Shown in pieces: positions 16,116 to 24,431 of a DNA stretch of 64,000 bases (position 1 is the stretch's first letter; the number at the start of each line of letters is the position of its first letter). Source of the stretch: Paracoccaceae bacterium (lineage in GTDB: Bacteria > Pseudomonadota > Alphaproteobacteria > Rhodobacterales > Rhodobacteraceae); NCBI GenBank assembly GCA_024742705.1, contig JANSXZ010000008.1:62001-126000 (forward strand), written 5' to 3'. A program made the position numbers and the translations under genes. Below the pieces are notes generated by a model, which was not told where the DNA came from, did no database searches, and saw nothing but the letters and a program-made list of their open reading frames with translations.

Positions 16116-17315
16116 ATGGTTTTTGAATTCTTGCGCCGCAGCGCACAGCCGCAGCCCGCACCCGCGCCCGAGCGCAAGGCAAGCGCCGCCGGGCCGATCG
16201 TGGCAAGCCATTCATCCGGGCGCGTCGCATGGAGCCCGCGCGATACCGTTTCGCTGACCCGTACCGGGTTCTCGGGAAATCCGGTGGGGTTTCGGTGTGT
16301 CAAACTGATTGCCGAGGCGGCGGCGGCCTTGCCGCTGGTGTTGCAGGATCAGGCGCAGCGATATGAAACGCATCCGGTCCTGAGCCTGGTGCAGCGCCCC
16401 AACCTTGCGCAGGGGCGCGCCGAGCTGCTGGAGGCGCTGTTCGGACAGCTTTTGCTGTCGGGCAACGGCTATGTCGAAGCGGTGCAGCGCGAGGAGGGCG
16501 GTTTGCCGCTGGAGTTGCATGTGCTGCGGTCGGACCGGATGCGCGTGGTGCCCGGGGGCGACGGCTGGCCGGTTGCCTATGAGTACACCGTGGGCGGGCG
16601 CACGCATCGGTTCGCGATGCCGCAGGGCGCCGGGCCGGTCTGTCATATCAAAAGCTTCCATCCCCAGGACGATCACTATGGGTTTTCTCCGATGCAGGCG
16701 GCTGCGATGGCGGTGGATGTGCACAACAGTGCCAGCCGGTGGTCAAAGGCGTTGCTGGACAATGCGGCGCGGCCGTCGGGGGCCATCGTTTATCGTGGCG
16801 CCGAAGGCCAGGGCAGCATGAGCGCGGATCAGTACGACCGGCTGGTGAGCGAAATGGAAAGCCATCATCAGGGCGCGCGCAACGCGGGGCGGCCGATGCT
16901 GCTGGAAGGTGGCCTGGACTGGAAGCCGATGGGGTTTTCGCCGAGCGACATGGAGTTCCAGAAAACCAAGGAGGCGGCCGCGCGTGAGATCGCCCTGGCG
17001 TTTGGGGTTCCGCCCATGCTGTTGGGGATCCAGGGCGATGCCACCTATGCGAACTATCAGGAGGCCAACCGTGCCTTTTACCGGCTGACCGTACTGCCGC
17101 TCGCCACCAGGGTTGCGGCGGCATTGTCTGAATGGCTTTCGGCGTTTGACGGTTTGGCCGTGGCGCTGAAGCCGGATCTGGACCAGGTGCCGGCGCTGGC
17201 GGCCGAACGTGACGCGCAATGGGCGCGCGTGGCGGGCGCCGCGTTCCTGAGCGCGGCGGAGAAGCGAGCGATGCTGGGGCTGCCGGCGCTTCCGGAGGCG
17301 CCGTTCGATGAATGA
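16116..17315 (+). CDS. GTA g3, portal protein
   Basis: HK97-type portal (399 residues) that forms the dodecameric ring through which DNA enters the head and to which the tail attaches. Family features: TGFSGNPVGFRCVKLIAEAA near the N-terminus, LLLSGNGYVEAV, AGPVCHIKSFHPQDDHYG, LDNAARPSGAIVY and REIALAFGVPPMLLGIQGDA followed by TYANYQEANRAFYRLTV. Start at 16116 behind GAAGGAG; a few earlier in-frame codons exist but lack a ribosome site. It ends inside the start of g3.5 (8-base overlap). Confidence 0.95.
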   Translation: MVFEFLRRSAQPQPAPAPERKASAAGPIVASHSSGRVAWSPRDTVSLTRTGFSGNPVGFRCVKLIAEAAAALPLVLQDQAQRYETHPVLSLVQRPNLAQGRAELLEALFGQLLLSGNGYVEAVQREEGGLPLELHVLRSDRMRVVPGGDGWPVAYEYTVGGRTHRFAMPQGAGPVCHIKSFHPQDDHYGFSPMQAAAMAVDVHNSASRWSKALLDNAARPSGAIVYRGAEGQGSMSADQYDRLVSEMESHHQGARNAGRPMLLEGGLDWKPMGFSPSDMEFQKTKEAAAREIALAFGVPPMLLGIQGDATYANYQEANRAFYRLTVLPLATRVAAALSEWLSAFDGLAVALKPDLDQVPALAAERDAQWARVAGAAFLSAAEKRAMLGLPALPEAPFDE

Positions 17316-17520
17316 TCTGCATTTCGATTGCGCACCGGGGCTGCGCCTTGAGGCGCATGAGCGGGTGTCGCAGATCCACTACGACAACATCAACCGGCGG
17401 CTGGACCGTATCGAGGAGATGATGGAGCGGTTGGAGCGGCGCATGTGGCTGGCGGTTTACGGCGTCGCGGCCGCGATCCTCAGCCAAGCGCTGCAATCGG
17501 TTCTGATCGCCGGCCCTTAG
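17308..17520 (+). CDS. GTA g3.5, small protein of unknown role
   Basis: A 70-residue protein at the place of RcGTA orf g3.5. The middle is a short coiled-coil-like helix (YDNINRRLDRIEEMMERLER), followed by a hydrophobic segment (MWLAVYGVAAAILSQALQSV) that could be a membrane anchor. It overlaps g3 by 8 bases and lies 26 bases before the protease gene. Function is not established in the GTA family to my knowledge; conservation of position supports it as a real gene. Confidence 0.8.
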   Translation: MNDLHFDCAPGLRLEAHERVSQIHYDNINRRLDRIEEMMERLERRMWLAVYGVAAAILSQALQSVLIAGP

Positions 17521-17546
17521 GATTTTCTCAGCAAAGGAGGGTGCCG

Positions 17547-18101
17547 ATGCAGGACACCGGATTGGAACGCAAATTCGCGCGGTTTGGCGATGGTTTGCAA
17601 GTCACCGACGGGTCGGTGATCGAAGGCTATGCCAGCCGTTTCGGCCTGACCGACCAGGGTGGCGACATGGTTCAGAAAGGCGCCTATGCTGGATCGTTGG
17701 CGGCGCTGGGCGCGGCGGGGCGCCGTGTGAAGATGCTGTGGCAGCACGATCCCGCGCAACCCATTGGCGTCTGGGATGAGGTGCGTGAGGACGGGCAGGG
17801 CCTGTTCGTGCGGGGCCGGTTGCTGGAGGGCGTTGCACAGGCGCGCGAGGCGGCGGCGTTGATCGCGGCGGGGGCGATTGACGGGCTGTCGATCGGCTAT
17901 CGCACGTTGAAGGCCGCAAAGAACGACAAGGGCCAGAGGCTCTTGATGGAACTGGAGCTTTGGGAGGTGTCGCTTGTGACCTTCCCGATGTTGCCCAGTG
18001 CGCGGGTGGCGGCAAAGCGGGAGACCCCGGAGGCCGATGCCGCCCTGCGCGAGTTGGCGGCGGCCTTCGAGGGCGCGCGGCTGGAGTTGGCGCGCCGCTG
18101 A
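17547..18101 (+). CDS. GTA g4, HK97-type prohead protease
   Basis: A 184-residue maturation protease expected to trim the N-terminal scaffold part of the capsid protein during head assembly. Catalytic residues of the family appear as His67 (LWQHDPAQPIG), Ser115 (GAIDGLSIGYRT) and Glu140 (ELWEVSLVTFPMLP). Start at 17547 follows a near-perfect AAAGGAGGG. It lies directly before the capsid gene, the normal phage order. Confidence 0.94.
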   Translation: MQDTGLERKFARFGDGLQVTDGSVIEGYASRFGLTDQGGDMVQKGAYAGSLAALGAAGRRVKMLWQHDPAQPIGVWDEVREDGQGLFVRGRLLEGVAQAREAAALIAAGAIDGLSIGYRTLKAAKNDKGQRLLMELELWEVSLVTFPMLPSARVAAKRETPEADAALRELAAAFEGARLELARR

Positions 18102-18139
18102 AGGCGTCCGTTTGAGTGGAAAAATCAAGGAATGTTCAG

Positions 18140-19318
18140 ATGAGCAAGACCGAGACGAAATCTCGGACCGGGGAAGATCTGACCCCGGTTCAGGAGGTCA
18201 AGCGCGCCGTGAGCGGGTTTGCCGAAGACCTGAGCAGGTTTCAGGCCGAAATTCATACCAAACTGCAACAAACAGAAGAGCGACTGACCATGCTGGATCG
18301 AAAAACATACAACGCGGCGCGGCCGCATCTGGCGGCTTCGGACGATACCGGAGCGCCGCACCGCAAGGCGTTCAACGCCTATCTGCGCAATGGCGATGAC
18401 GACGGGCTGCGCGGGCTGGACCTGGACGGCAAGGCGATGACCACGGCGGTAAACGGCGACGGCGGCTATCTTGTCGATCCGGTGACTTCGGAAATGGTGC
18501 AATCGCAGCTGCGTGCGACCGCGTCCTTGCGGGCGGTGGCCAATGTGGTCAATGTCGAGGCGACCTCGTATGACGTGCTGATCGACCAGACCGAACTGGG
18601 CGCGGCCTGGGCCAACGAGGCATCATCGCAGGCGGAAACGGGCACCCCCACGATCGACCGGATTTCCATTCCGCTGCACGAGCTGAGCGCGCTGCCGAAA
18701 GCATCGCAGCGTTTGCTGGACGATGCGGCCTTCGACATGGAGAATTGGCTGGCCTCGCGCATCGCCGACAAGTTCGCGCGGGCGGAGGCGGCGGCTTTCG
18801 TAAGCGGCGACGGCGTGGACAAGCCGCGCGGTATCCTGAACCATTCGATCGTCGACGATACGATCTGGAGCTGGGACAACCTGGGATATGTCGCGACGGG
18901 CGTTGACGGCGATGTGACAGCGGATGCGATCATCGACGTGGTTTATGCGCTGGGTGCCGAGTATCGCGCCAGCGGTACCTTCGTAATGAATTCGAAGACC
19001 GCGGGCCTTGTGCGCAAGCTGAAGGACAACGACGGCCGGTTCCTTTGGTCCGACGGCCTGGCGGCGGCCGAGCCCGCGCGTCTTATGGGATACCCGGTCT
19101 TGATGGCTGAGGACATGCCCGATCCGGCCGTCGGCGCAATGGGAATTGCCTTTGGCGATTTCGGTGCCGGCTATACCGTGGCCGAGCGCCCCGATCTGCG
19201 CGTGTTGCGCGATCCTTTCAGCGCAAAACCTCACGTTCTGTTCTATGCGACCAAACGTGTGGGCGGGGACGTGAGCGATTTCGCGGCGATCAAGCTGCTG
19301 AAATTCGCCACTTCGTAA
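18140..19318 (+). CDS. GTA g5, major capsid protein
   Basis: HK97-fold capsid protein, 392 residues, that builds the GTA head. The first ~100 residues (SRFQAEIHTKLQQTEERLTM) are coiled-coil and probably act as a scaffold removed by the g4 protease. The mature fold starts near MTTAVNGDGGYLVDPVTSEM and contains ANEASSQAETGTPTIDRISI, ALPKASQRLLDDAAFDMENW, FVSGDGVDKPRGIL and LMGYPVLMAEDMP. Start at 18140 (AAGGA upstream); an in-frame ATG at 18116 is less likely. A GC-rich hairpin directly after the gene may protect this most-needed message. Confidence 0.96.
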   Translation: MSKTETKSRTGEDLTPVQEVKRAVSGFAEDLSRFQAEIHTKLQQTEERLTMLDRKTYNAARPHLAASDDTGAPHRKAFNAYLRNGDDDGLRGLDLDGKAMTTAVNGDGGYLVDPVTSEMVQSQLRATASLRAVANVVNVEATSYDVLIDQTELGAAWANEASSQAETGTPTIDRISIPLHELSALPKASQRLLDDAAFDMENWLASRIADKFARAEAAAFVSGDGVDKPRGILNHSIVDDTIWSWDNLGYVATGVDGDVTADAIIDVVYALGAEYRASGTFVMNSKTAGLVRKLKDNDGRFLWSDGLAAAEPARLMGYPVLMAEDMPDPAVGAMGIAFGDFGAGYTVAERPDLRVLRDPFSAKPHVLFYATKRVGGDVSDFAAIKLLKFATS

Positions 19319-19333
19319 GTGGTGGCGATAGAG

Positions 19334-19349
19334 GGCCGGTTCGCCGGCC
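19334..19349 (+). other. Stem-loop after the capsid gene
   Basis: GGCCGG (19334-19339), loop TTCG, CCGGCC (19344-19349), 15 bases after the capsid stop. There is only a TT tail, so full termination is unlikely; mRNA 3'-end protection or partial termination that favours capsid over tail genes is plausible (inference). Confidence 0.55.
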
Positions 19350-19488
19350 TTCGGTTCGGGCGCGTGCCTGAGTAGACCCTCCATATTGTCTAGCTGCTCC
19401 CCTCCGTCCGAGCAATGTGGAGCGGCACGCGTCCGGTGCTCCCGTTCGAGAACGACGGCGGGATGGACCGGATTTTCGGAGAAATTTC

Positions 19489-20088
19489 ATGATGCTGATC
19501 GAAGATAACACAGTGCCTGACGCGGCGCTGCCGATGGAGGCGTTCAGGGCGCACCTGCGACTGGGCACCGGATTTGGTGTGGATACCCTGCAAGACGACG
19601 TTCTGGCCGGGTTTCTGCGCGCGTCGCTGGCGTCGATCGAGAACCGCACCGGCAAGATACTGTTGCAGCGCGGGTTTACGCTGAGACTGAACGCCTGGCG
19701 GGATCCGGCCGGCCAGCCCTTGCCGGTGGCGCCGGTCTTTGGGATCGATAGTGTGACGCTGATGCCGGCCGTTGGCGCGGGAACTGCCGTGGATCCGGCG
19801 GCCTACCGATTGGAACAGGACGCGCAGTGCCCGGTTTTGCGGCCTGCGGGCATGGTATTGCCGGAGATTCCCAATGGCGGTGCTGTCCAGATCGCCATGA
19901 CGGCGGGTTTCGCGCCGGACTGGGCCGGATTGCCCGCAGACCTGCGGCAGGCGGCAATGCTTTTGGGCGCGCATTTCTATGAATACCGCAATGAAACGAC
20001 GCTGAGCACCGGCTGTGCGCCTTTTGGCGTGACCAGCCTGATCGAACGCTACCGGCCTATTCGTCTGTTTGCGGGGCGCGCGCGATGA
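19489..20088 (+). CDS. GTA g6, head-tail adaptor
   Basis: A 199-residue connector of the gp6/adaptor type that docks on the portal ring; in the solved R. capsulatus particle the g6 product is the adaptor. Visible pattern: MMLIEDNTVPDAALPMEAFR, LRLGTGFGVDTLQDDVLAGF, LASIENRTGKILLQRGFTLR and a helical end LPADLRQAAMLLGAHFYEYR. Start at 19489 (tandem ATG, GGAG upstream). Its stop overlaps the g7 start in ATGA. Confidence 0.9.
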   Translation: MMLIEDNTVPDAALPMEAFRAHLRLGTGFGVDTLQDDVLAGFLRASLASIENRTGKILLQRGFTLRLNAWRDPAGQPLPVAPVFGIDSVTLMPAVGAGTAVDPAAYRLEQDAQCPVLRPAGMVLPEIPNGGAVQIAMTAGFAPDWAGLPADLRQAAMLLGAHFYEYRNETTLSTGCAPFGVTSLIERYRPIRLFAGRAR

Positions 20089-20423
20089 GCGTGCCGCGGC
20101 TGAACCGGCCGCTGATACTGGAAGCCCTGGACCGGGTCGCCGACGGTGCCGGCGGATATGTCGAGAACTGGCTCGCGCTGGGCACGCTGTGGGCACAGGT
20201 CGACGCGAGAACCGGACGCGCGCGTGCCGAGGTGGGCCAAACGTTGGGTGTGACCAGCCTGCGGATCGTCGTGCGCGCCGCACCTGCGGGATCGCCGGCG
20301 CGGCCCGAACCTGGCCAGCGGTTTCGTGACGGCGCGCGGGTCTACCTGATCGAGGCGGTGGCCGAACGCGACGCGACGGGAGCCTATCTGACCTGTTTCG
20401 CAGAAGAGGAGGTTGGATCATGA
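20085..20423 (+). CDS. GTA g7, head-tail stopper
   Basis: A 112-residue head-tail joining protein of the SPP1 gp16-like stopper type, which retains DNA in the head; this is the role given to g7 in the R. capsulatus particle. Typical beta pattern: NWLALGTLWAQVDARTGRAR, GVTSLRIVVRA, QRFRDGARVYLIEAVAERDA. It is translationally coupled to g6 by ATGA, and its own stop (TGA) overlaps the g8 ATG in the same way. Confidence 0.9.
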   Translation: MSVPRLNRPLILEALDRVADGAGGYVENWLALGTLWAQVDARTGRARAEVGQTLGVTSLRIVVRAAPAGSPARPEPGQRFRDGARVYLIEAVAERDATGAYLTCFAEEEVGS

Positions 20424-20836
20424 GCTATGCCATTTCGGCAGCCCTGCAAGCGGCGGTGTATCAGCGTCTGCAATCGGATGCGGCCTTGGCGGGGCTGGTT
20501 GGGGGGGCGATCTTCGATGCCTTGCCCACGGGAACTCTGCCGCATCTCTATGTCACGCTGGGCCCCGAGCAGGTGCGCGACCGTTCCGACAACAGCGGCT
20601 ACGGCGCCCAGCACACGCTGACGATTTCGGTGGTCAGCGATACCGCGGGGTTCGGCGCGGCCAAGGCGGCGGCGGGAGCGGTGAGCGATGCGTTGCACGG
20701 TGCCGATCTGACGCTGAGCCGCGGGCGCCTGATCGCGCTGACTTTCGAGCGTGCGACGGCGCGGCATTCGGGGCGCGCCGGTCGGGTGCGCCATATCGAC
20801 CTGCGGTTTCGCGCGCGGGTCGAAGACAACCACTAA
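20420..20836 (+). CDS. GTA g8, tail terminator (DUF3168)
   Basis: A 138-residue DUF3168-type protein expected to cap the tail tube and join it to the head. Family pattern: ALQAAVYQRLQSDAALAGLV, GAIFDALPTGTLPHLYVTLG, QHTLTISVVSDTAGFGAAKA and VRHIDLRFRARVE. Four-base overlap with g7; 24 bases separate it from the tail-tube gene. Confidence 0.9.
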   Translation: MSYAISAALQAAVYQRLQSDAALAGLVGGAIFDALPTGTLPHLYVTLGPEQVRDRSDNSGYGAQHTLTISVVSDTAGFGAAKAAAGAVSDALHGADLTLSRGRLIALTFERATARHSGRAGRVRHIDLRFRARVEDNH

Positions 20837-20860
20837 CCTTTTGACATCTTGGAGAGAACC

Positions 20861-21274
20861 ATGGGTGCCCAGAACGGAAAAGATCTTTTGGTCAAGGTCG
20901 ACATGACCGGGGACGGCCAGTTTGAAACCATCGCCGGGCTGCGCGCGACGCGGGTCAGCTTCAATGCTGAAAGCGTCGATGTGACCAGCCTGGAGAGCCA
21001 GGGCGGCTGGCGCGAACTGCTGTCGGGTGCCGGGGTGAAATCGGCATCCATTTCGGGATCGGGCGTGTTCAAGGACGCGGGCACCGACGAACGCGCGCGG
21101 CAGTTGTTCTTTGACGGGCTGACGCCGGATTTTCAGGTGATCGTTCCGGATTTCGGAATAGTGGAGGGCGCGTTCCAACTGACCTCGATCGAATACGCTG
21201 GCAGCCACAACGGCGAGGCGACCTATGAGATGGCCCTGGCTTCGGCCGGCGCGTTGACCTTTACGGCGCTGTGA
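20861..21274 (+). CDS. GTA g9, major tail tube protein
   Basis: A 137-residue tail-tube subunit of the phage major tail protein (TP901-1-like) family; hexameric rings stack to form the DNA channel. Pattern: GAQNGKDLLVKVDMTGDGQF, TIAGLRATRVSFNAESVDVT, ELLSGAGVKSASISGSGVFK and AGSHNGEATYEMALASAGAL. Start at 20861 follows GGAGAG; an ATG four codons earlier is unlikely. Stop and next start overlap (TGATG). Confidence 0.93.
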   Translation: MGAQNGKDLLVKVDMTGDGQFETIAGLRATRVSFNAESVDVTSLESQGGWRELLSGAGVKSASISGSGVFKDAGTDERARQLFFDGLTPDFQVIVPDFGIVEGAFQLTSIEYAGSHNGEATYEMALASAGALTFTAL

Positions 21275-21603
21275 TGGGCAATCCTTGGGCCGGGGAGGTC
21301 ACGCTGGTCATCGATGGTGCGCCCAGGATCATGAAACTGACCCTCGGATCGCTGGCCGAACTGGAGGCGGAACTGAAGACCGCGTCCCTTGTTGCGCTGG
21401 TGGAACGGTTCGAGACCGGCGAATTCTCGAGTGGCGATGTCGTGGCTTTGCTGGTGGCGGGGCTGCGCGGCGGCGGCGATCTGTCTGCGACTGCCGCAGA
21501 TGTGGCGCATGTGGAAATCGAGGGCGGGCCGATGGGGGCTGCACGCGCGGCGGCCGAATTGCTGGCGCGCGCATTCGTCGTGCCCGACAGCAACCGGGGA
21601 TGA
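21274..21603 (+). CDS. GTA g10, tail assembly chaperone
   Basis: A 109-residue protein of the gene-transfer-agent/Phage_TAC family. It binds the tape measure before tube polymerisation. Pattern: MGNPWAGEVTLVIDGAPRI, KLTLGSLAELEAELKTASLV, LVERFETGEFSSGDVVALLV. Start taken as the ATG at 21274, sharing one base with the g9 stop; a GTG at 21271 in frame is an alternative. Its stop overlaps the g10.1 start (ATGA). Confidence 0.88.
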   Translation: MGNPWAGEVTLVIDGAPRIMKLTLGSLAELEAELKTASLVALVERFETGEFSSGDVVALLVAGLRGGGDLSATAADVAHVEIEGGPMGAARAAAELLARAFVVPDSNRG

Positions 21604-21803
21604 GCGGGTTTGATTGGCCGACGCTGTTGCGCGCAGGGGTTCGGGACCTGGCGCTGCGGCCCGAGCAGTTCTGGCGGCTGACGCCGGCGGAACTGAGGCT
21701 GATGCTGGGAGATGCGCGCGGCGCGCCGCCATTGTCGCGGGCGGGGCTGGACGCGCTTCTGGCGGTCTATCCGGACAAGCATGGAGAAACAGGCAATGAG
21801 TGA
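21600..21803 (+). CDS. GTA g10.1, second small tail assembly chaperone
   Basis: A 67-residue protein matching the short Phage_TAC family found in GTA and lambdoid-like tails: MSGFDWPTLLRAGVRDLALR, PEQFWRLTPAELRLMLGDAR, then SRAGLDALLAVYPD. It starts at an ATGA overlap with g10 and its end overlaps g11 by 8 bases. In many siphophages two chaperone products are made by frameshifting; here two separate genes serve (inference from order). Confidence 0.85.
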   Translation: MSGFDWPTLLRAGVRDLALRPEQFWRLTPAELRLMLGDARGAPPLSRAGLDALLAVYPDKHGETGNE

Positions 21804-22455
21804 TGGCGATGAATTCGAAAACCTTGACGCGCGCGCCGAAGGTCTGAGCGACAGCTTGGGATCCGCGGCGACGATGGCGGCCAGCTTCGACGGAGAGTTG
21901 AAGCGCATCCGCGCGGGTTTCGCGGCTACGTCCAAGGATGCGGCAACCCTTGAAAGGGGCCTTTCGCGTGGGTTGCGCCGGGCGTTCGACGGGGTGGTTT
22001 TTGACGGCGTGAAGTTGTCGGACGCTCTGGAAACCGTGGCGCAATCCATGATCTCGACGACGTATTCCGCGGCGATCCGGCCGGTCACACAACACTTTGG
22101 AGGTTTGTTGGCGAGCGGTGTCGAGGGATTTGTCTCGTCTGTTCTGCCTTTTGCGGATGGAGCGGGTTTCATGCAGGGCCGGGTGACGCCTTTTGCGTCG
22201 GGCGGGATCGTTTCGGGACCGACGCATTTTCCGATGCGTGGGGGCCTGGGATTGATGGGTGAAGCCGGCCCGGAGGCGATCATGCCGTTGGCGCGTGGGC
22301 CTGACGGCAAACTGGGGGTCCGAGGCGCCGGAGGCGCCGGGCCTACCGTGGTGATGAACATCTCTACGCCGGATGCGCAGAGCTTTCAGCGCAGCCAGGG
22401 CCAGATCGCGGCGCAGATGAGCCGCGCGCTGGGCCGCGGCCAGAGAAACCGGTGA
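21796..22455 (+). CDS. GTA g11, tail tape measure protein
   Basis: A 219-residue tape measure that sets tail length. It is very short for this class, as in RcGTA, implying a short tail. N-terminal helical part: LDARAEGLSDSLGSAATMAA, SFDGELKRIRAGFAATSKDA, LERGLSRGLRRAFDGVVFDG. The C-terminal GGIVSGPTHFPMRGGLGLMG plus EAGPEAIMPLARGPDGKLGV is the signature shared by tape measures. Start at 21796 (GGAG upstream), overlapping g10.1. Confidence 0.92.
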   Translation: MSDGDEFENLDARAEGLSDSLGSAATMAASFDGELKRIRAGFAATSKDAATLERGLSRGLRRAFDGVVFDGVKLSDALETVAQSMISTTYSAAIRPVTQHFGGLLASGVEGFVSSVLPFADGAGFMQGRVTPFASGGIVSGPTHFPMRGGLGLMGEAGPEAIMPLARGPDGKLGVRGAGGAGPTVVMNISTPDAQSFQRSQGQIAAQMSRALGRGQRNR

Positions 22456-22471
22456 ACGAAAGGACGATGCC

Positions 22472-23104
22472 ATGAGCTTTCATGAGGTGAGATTTCCGGC
22501 TTCGCTCAGCTTTGGGTCGGTTGGCGGACCTGAGCGGCGAACCGATATCGTGACGCTCGCGAATGGCCACGAGGAGCGCAACACGCCCTGGGCCCATTCG
22601 CGCCGGCGGTATGACGCGGGCCTCGGGATGCGGTCGCTCGACGATGTGGAAACGCTGATCTCGTTCTTCGAGGCGCGGCGCGGCCAGATGTACGGGTTCC
22701 GCTGGAAGGACTGGTCGGATTTCAAATCCGGCCGGGCATCGGGCGAGATCGGTTTCGGCGACCAGTTGATCGCGCGGGGCGATGGCCAAACCAAGGTTTT
22801 CGCGCTGACCAAGACCTACCGTTCGGGCGTTTTCACCTATGCGCGCCCTATCGCCAAGCCCGTTGCCGGCACAGTGCGGATCGGCGTGGAACAGGATGAA
22901 TTGCAGGAGGGTGTCGACTATGCGGTCGATACCGTGACCGGCTCGATCACTTTCGTGCGGCCTCCGGGCGAAGACATGGATGTCACGGCGGGGTTTGAAT
23001 TCGACGTGCCGGTCCGGTTCGATACGTCAAGCATTCAGACCAGCGTTGCCAGTTTTCAGGCCGGCGACGCCCCGAACGTGCCTGTTGTGGAGGTGCGGGT
23101 GTGA
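22472..23104 (+). CDS. GTA g12, distal tail protein (DUF2460)
   Basis: A 210-residue DUF2460 protein; in the R. capsulatus particle this product is the distal tail ring linking tube and baseplate. Pattern: MSFHEVRFPASLSFGSVGGP, RRTDIVTLANGHEERNTPWA, FFEARRGQMYGFRWKDWSDF and VDYAVDTVTGSITFVRPPGE. It starts 16 bases after g11 and its stop overlaps the g13 start. Confidence 0.93.
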   Translation: MSFHEVRFPASLSFGSVGGPERRTDIVTLANGHEERNTPWAHSRRRYDAGLGMRSLDDVETLISFFEARRGQMYGFRWKDWSDFKSGRASGEIGFGDQLIARGDGQTKVFALTKTYRSGVFTYARPIAKPVAGTVRIGVEQDELQEGVDYAVDTVTGSITFVRPPGEDMDVTAGFEFDVPVRFDTSSIQTSVASFQAGDAPNVPVVEVRV

Positions 23105-23988
23105 TGGCGATGAACACAGATCTTGCAGCCCATCTGGCCGGTGGTCTGACAACAGTATGCCGGGCGTGGGCGATAACCCGCAAGGACGGACGCGCTTTCG
23201 GGTTTACCGATCACGACATGCCGCTGGAGTTCGATGGGATCACGTTCAAGGCCGACAGCGGGTTATCGGCGGTGGCGTTGCAGCAGGGAACCGGCCTTGC
23301 GGTCGACAACACCGAAGCCATAGGTGCCTTGAGTGATGCGGCTGTGACCGAAGCCGACATAGAAGCAGGGCGTTTCGATGGCGCCGAGGTGCGTGCATGG
23401 TTGGTGAACTGGGCCGATCCCGATGCGCGCTGGCTGCAGTTTCGTGGCTCGATCGGTGAGTTGCGGCGCGCTGGCGGGGCATTTCGGGCCGAATTGCGGG
23501 GCTTGACCGAGGCTTTGAACCGGCCTTTGGGGAGAGTATTTCAAAAGCCTTGCACAGCGGTTCTGGGCGATGGGGCCTGCGGTTTCGACGCCAACACGCC
23601 TGGATACAATGCCGATATCGCCGTCGCTGTGATTGAAGGGGCGCGTGTGTTGCGTTGGCCTTCGTTGCCGGGATTTGCGGAAGGGTGGTTCACACGCGGC
23701 CGTCTGAGTGTGGAGACAGGCCCGGCTGCTGGCCTTTGGCGGGCGATCAAGCTGGACCGTCTGCACGACGGTGAGCGCGAAGTTCAGCTGTGGGAGCCGC
23801 TGCGCGCGCCGCTGCGCGCAGGCGATATGGTGCGGTTGCAGGCGGGATGCGACAAGAGGGCGGAAACCTGCCGCCTGAAGTTTGATAACTTCCTGAATTT
23901 TCAGGGATTTCCGGACATTCCGGGTGAAGACTGGCTGGTTGCCTATCCGCGCCAGGCAAATCCGAACAGCGGAGGCAGCCTGCGATGA
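23104..23988 (+). CDS. GTA g13, baseplate hub protein (DUF2163)
   Basis: A 294-residue hub protein. Its four conserved Cys (Cys150 and Cys159 in PCTAVLGDGACGFD; Cys249 and Cys256 in GCDKRAETCRLKF) match the set reported to bind an iron-sulfur cluster in the R. capsulatus hub. Other family pattern: TRKDGRAFGFTDHDMPLEFD, TEADIEAGRFDGAEVRAWLV, LRGLTEALNRPLGRVFQ and FPDIPGEDWLVAYPR. Start taken at ATG 23104 (one-base overlap with g12); GTG 23101 and ATG 23110 are alternatives. ATGA overlap with g14. Confidence 0.93.
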   Translation: MAMNTDLAAHLAGGLTTVCRAWAITRKDGRAFGFTDHDMPLEFDGITFKADSGLSAVALQQGTGLAVDNTEAIGALSDAAVTEADIEAGRFDGAEVRAWLVNWADPDARWLQFRGSIGELRRAGGAFRAELRGLTEALNRPLGRVFQKPCTAVLGDGACGFDANTPGYNADIAVAVIEGARVLRWPSLPGFAEGWFTRGRLSVETGPAAGLWRAIKLDRLHDGEREVQLWEPLRAPLRAGDMVRLQAGCDKRAETCRLKFDNFLNFQGFPDIPGEDWLVAYPRQANPNSGGSLR

Positions 23989-24431
23989 TCACGATCCCAG
24001 AGCGCATCGTTTGCGAAGCCCGCGCATGGATCGGCACACCTTATCGCCACCAGGCGGCCCGCAGGGGCGCGGGTGCCGATTGCCTGGGCCTTGTGCGCGG
24101 CGTCTGGCGTTCGGTTCTGGGCAGCGAGCCGGAAGCGGCGCCGGCCTATACGATGGATTGGTCCGAGCCGCAGGGGGACGAGGCGCTATGGGCTGCGGCG
24201 CGGCGCAATCTGCGCGAAAAGGCCGTGGCGGATGCGGCATCGGGAGACGTGCTTCTGTTTCGCATGAGATCGGGCGCGGTAGCCAAACACCTTGCGATTC
24301 AGACGGAAACCGGCCCGAAGGCGGCGTTTGTGCATGCCTATTCGGGGCACGGTGTGCTGGAAAGCCCGCTGAGCGAACCCTGGCGGCGCCGTATCGTGGC
24401 GCGTTTCGAATTTCCCAAGGAGGTGGCTTGA
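23985..24431 (+). CDS. GTA g14, NlpC/P60 cell-wall peptidase
   Basis: A 148-residue tail peptidase thought to help the particle cross the peptidoglycan of the recipient. Catalytic Cys33 in GAGADCLGLVRGVW and a His at 102 in AVAKHLAIQTE (NlpC/P60 Cys-His arrangement), preceded by ARAWIGTPYRHQA. Coupled to g13 by ATGA and to g15 by TGATG. Confidence 0.93.
   Translation: MITIPERIVCEARAWIGTPYRHQAARRGAGADCLGLVRGVWRSVLGSEPEAAPAYTMDWSEPQGDEALWAAARRNLREKAVADAASGDVLLFRMRSGAVAKHLAIQTETGPKAAFVHAYSGHGVLESPLSEPWRRRIVARFEFPKEVA

Noticed and set aside
21285-21599. In-frame extension upstream of g10.1
   Set aside because: It overlaps g10 in another frame; the ATGA junction at 21600 and the chaperone family start fix g10.1 there.
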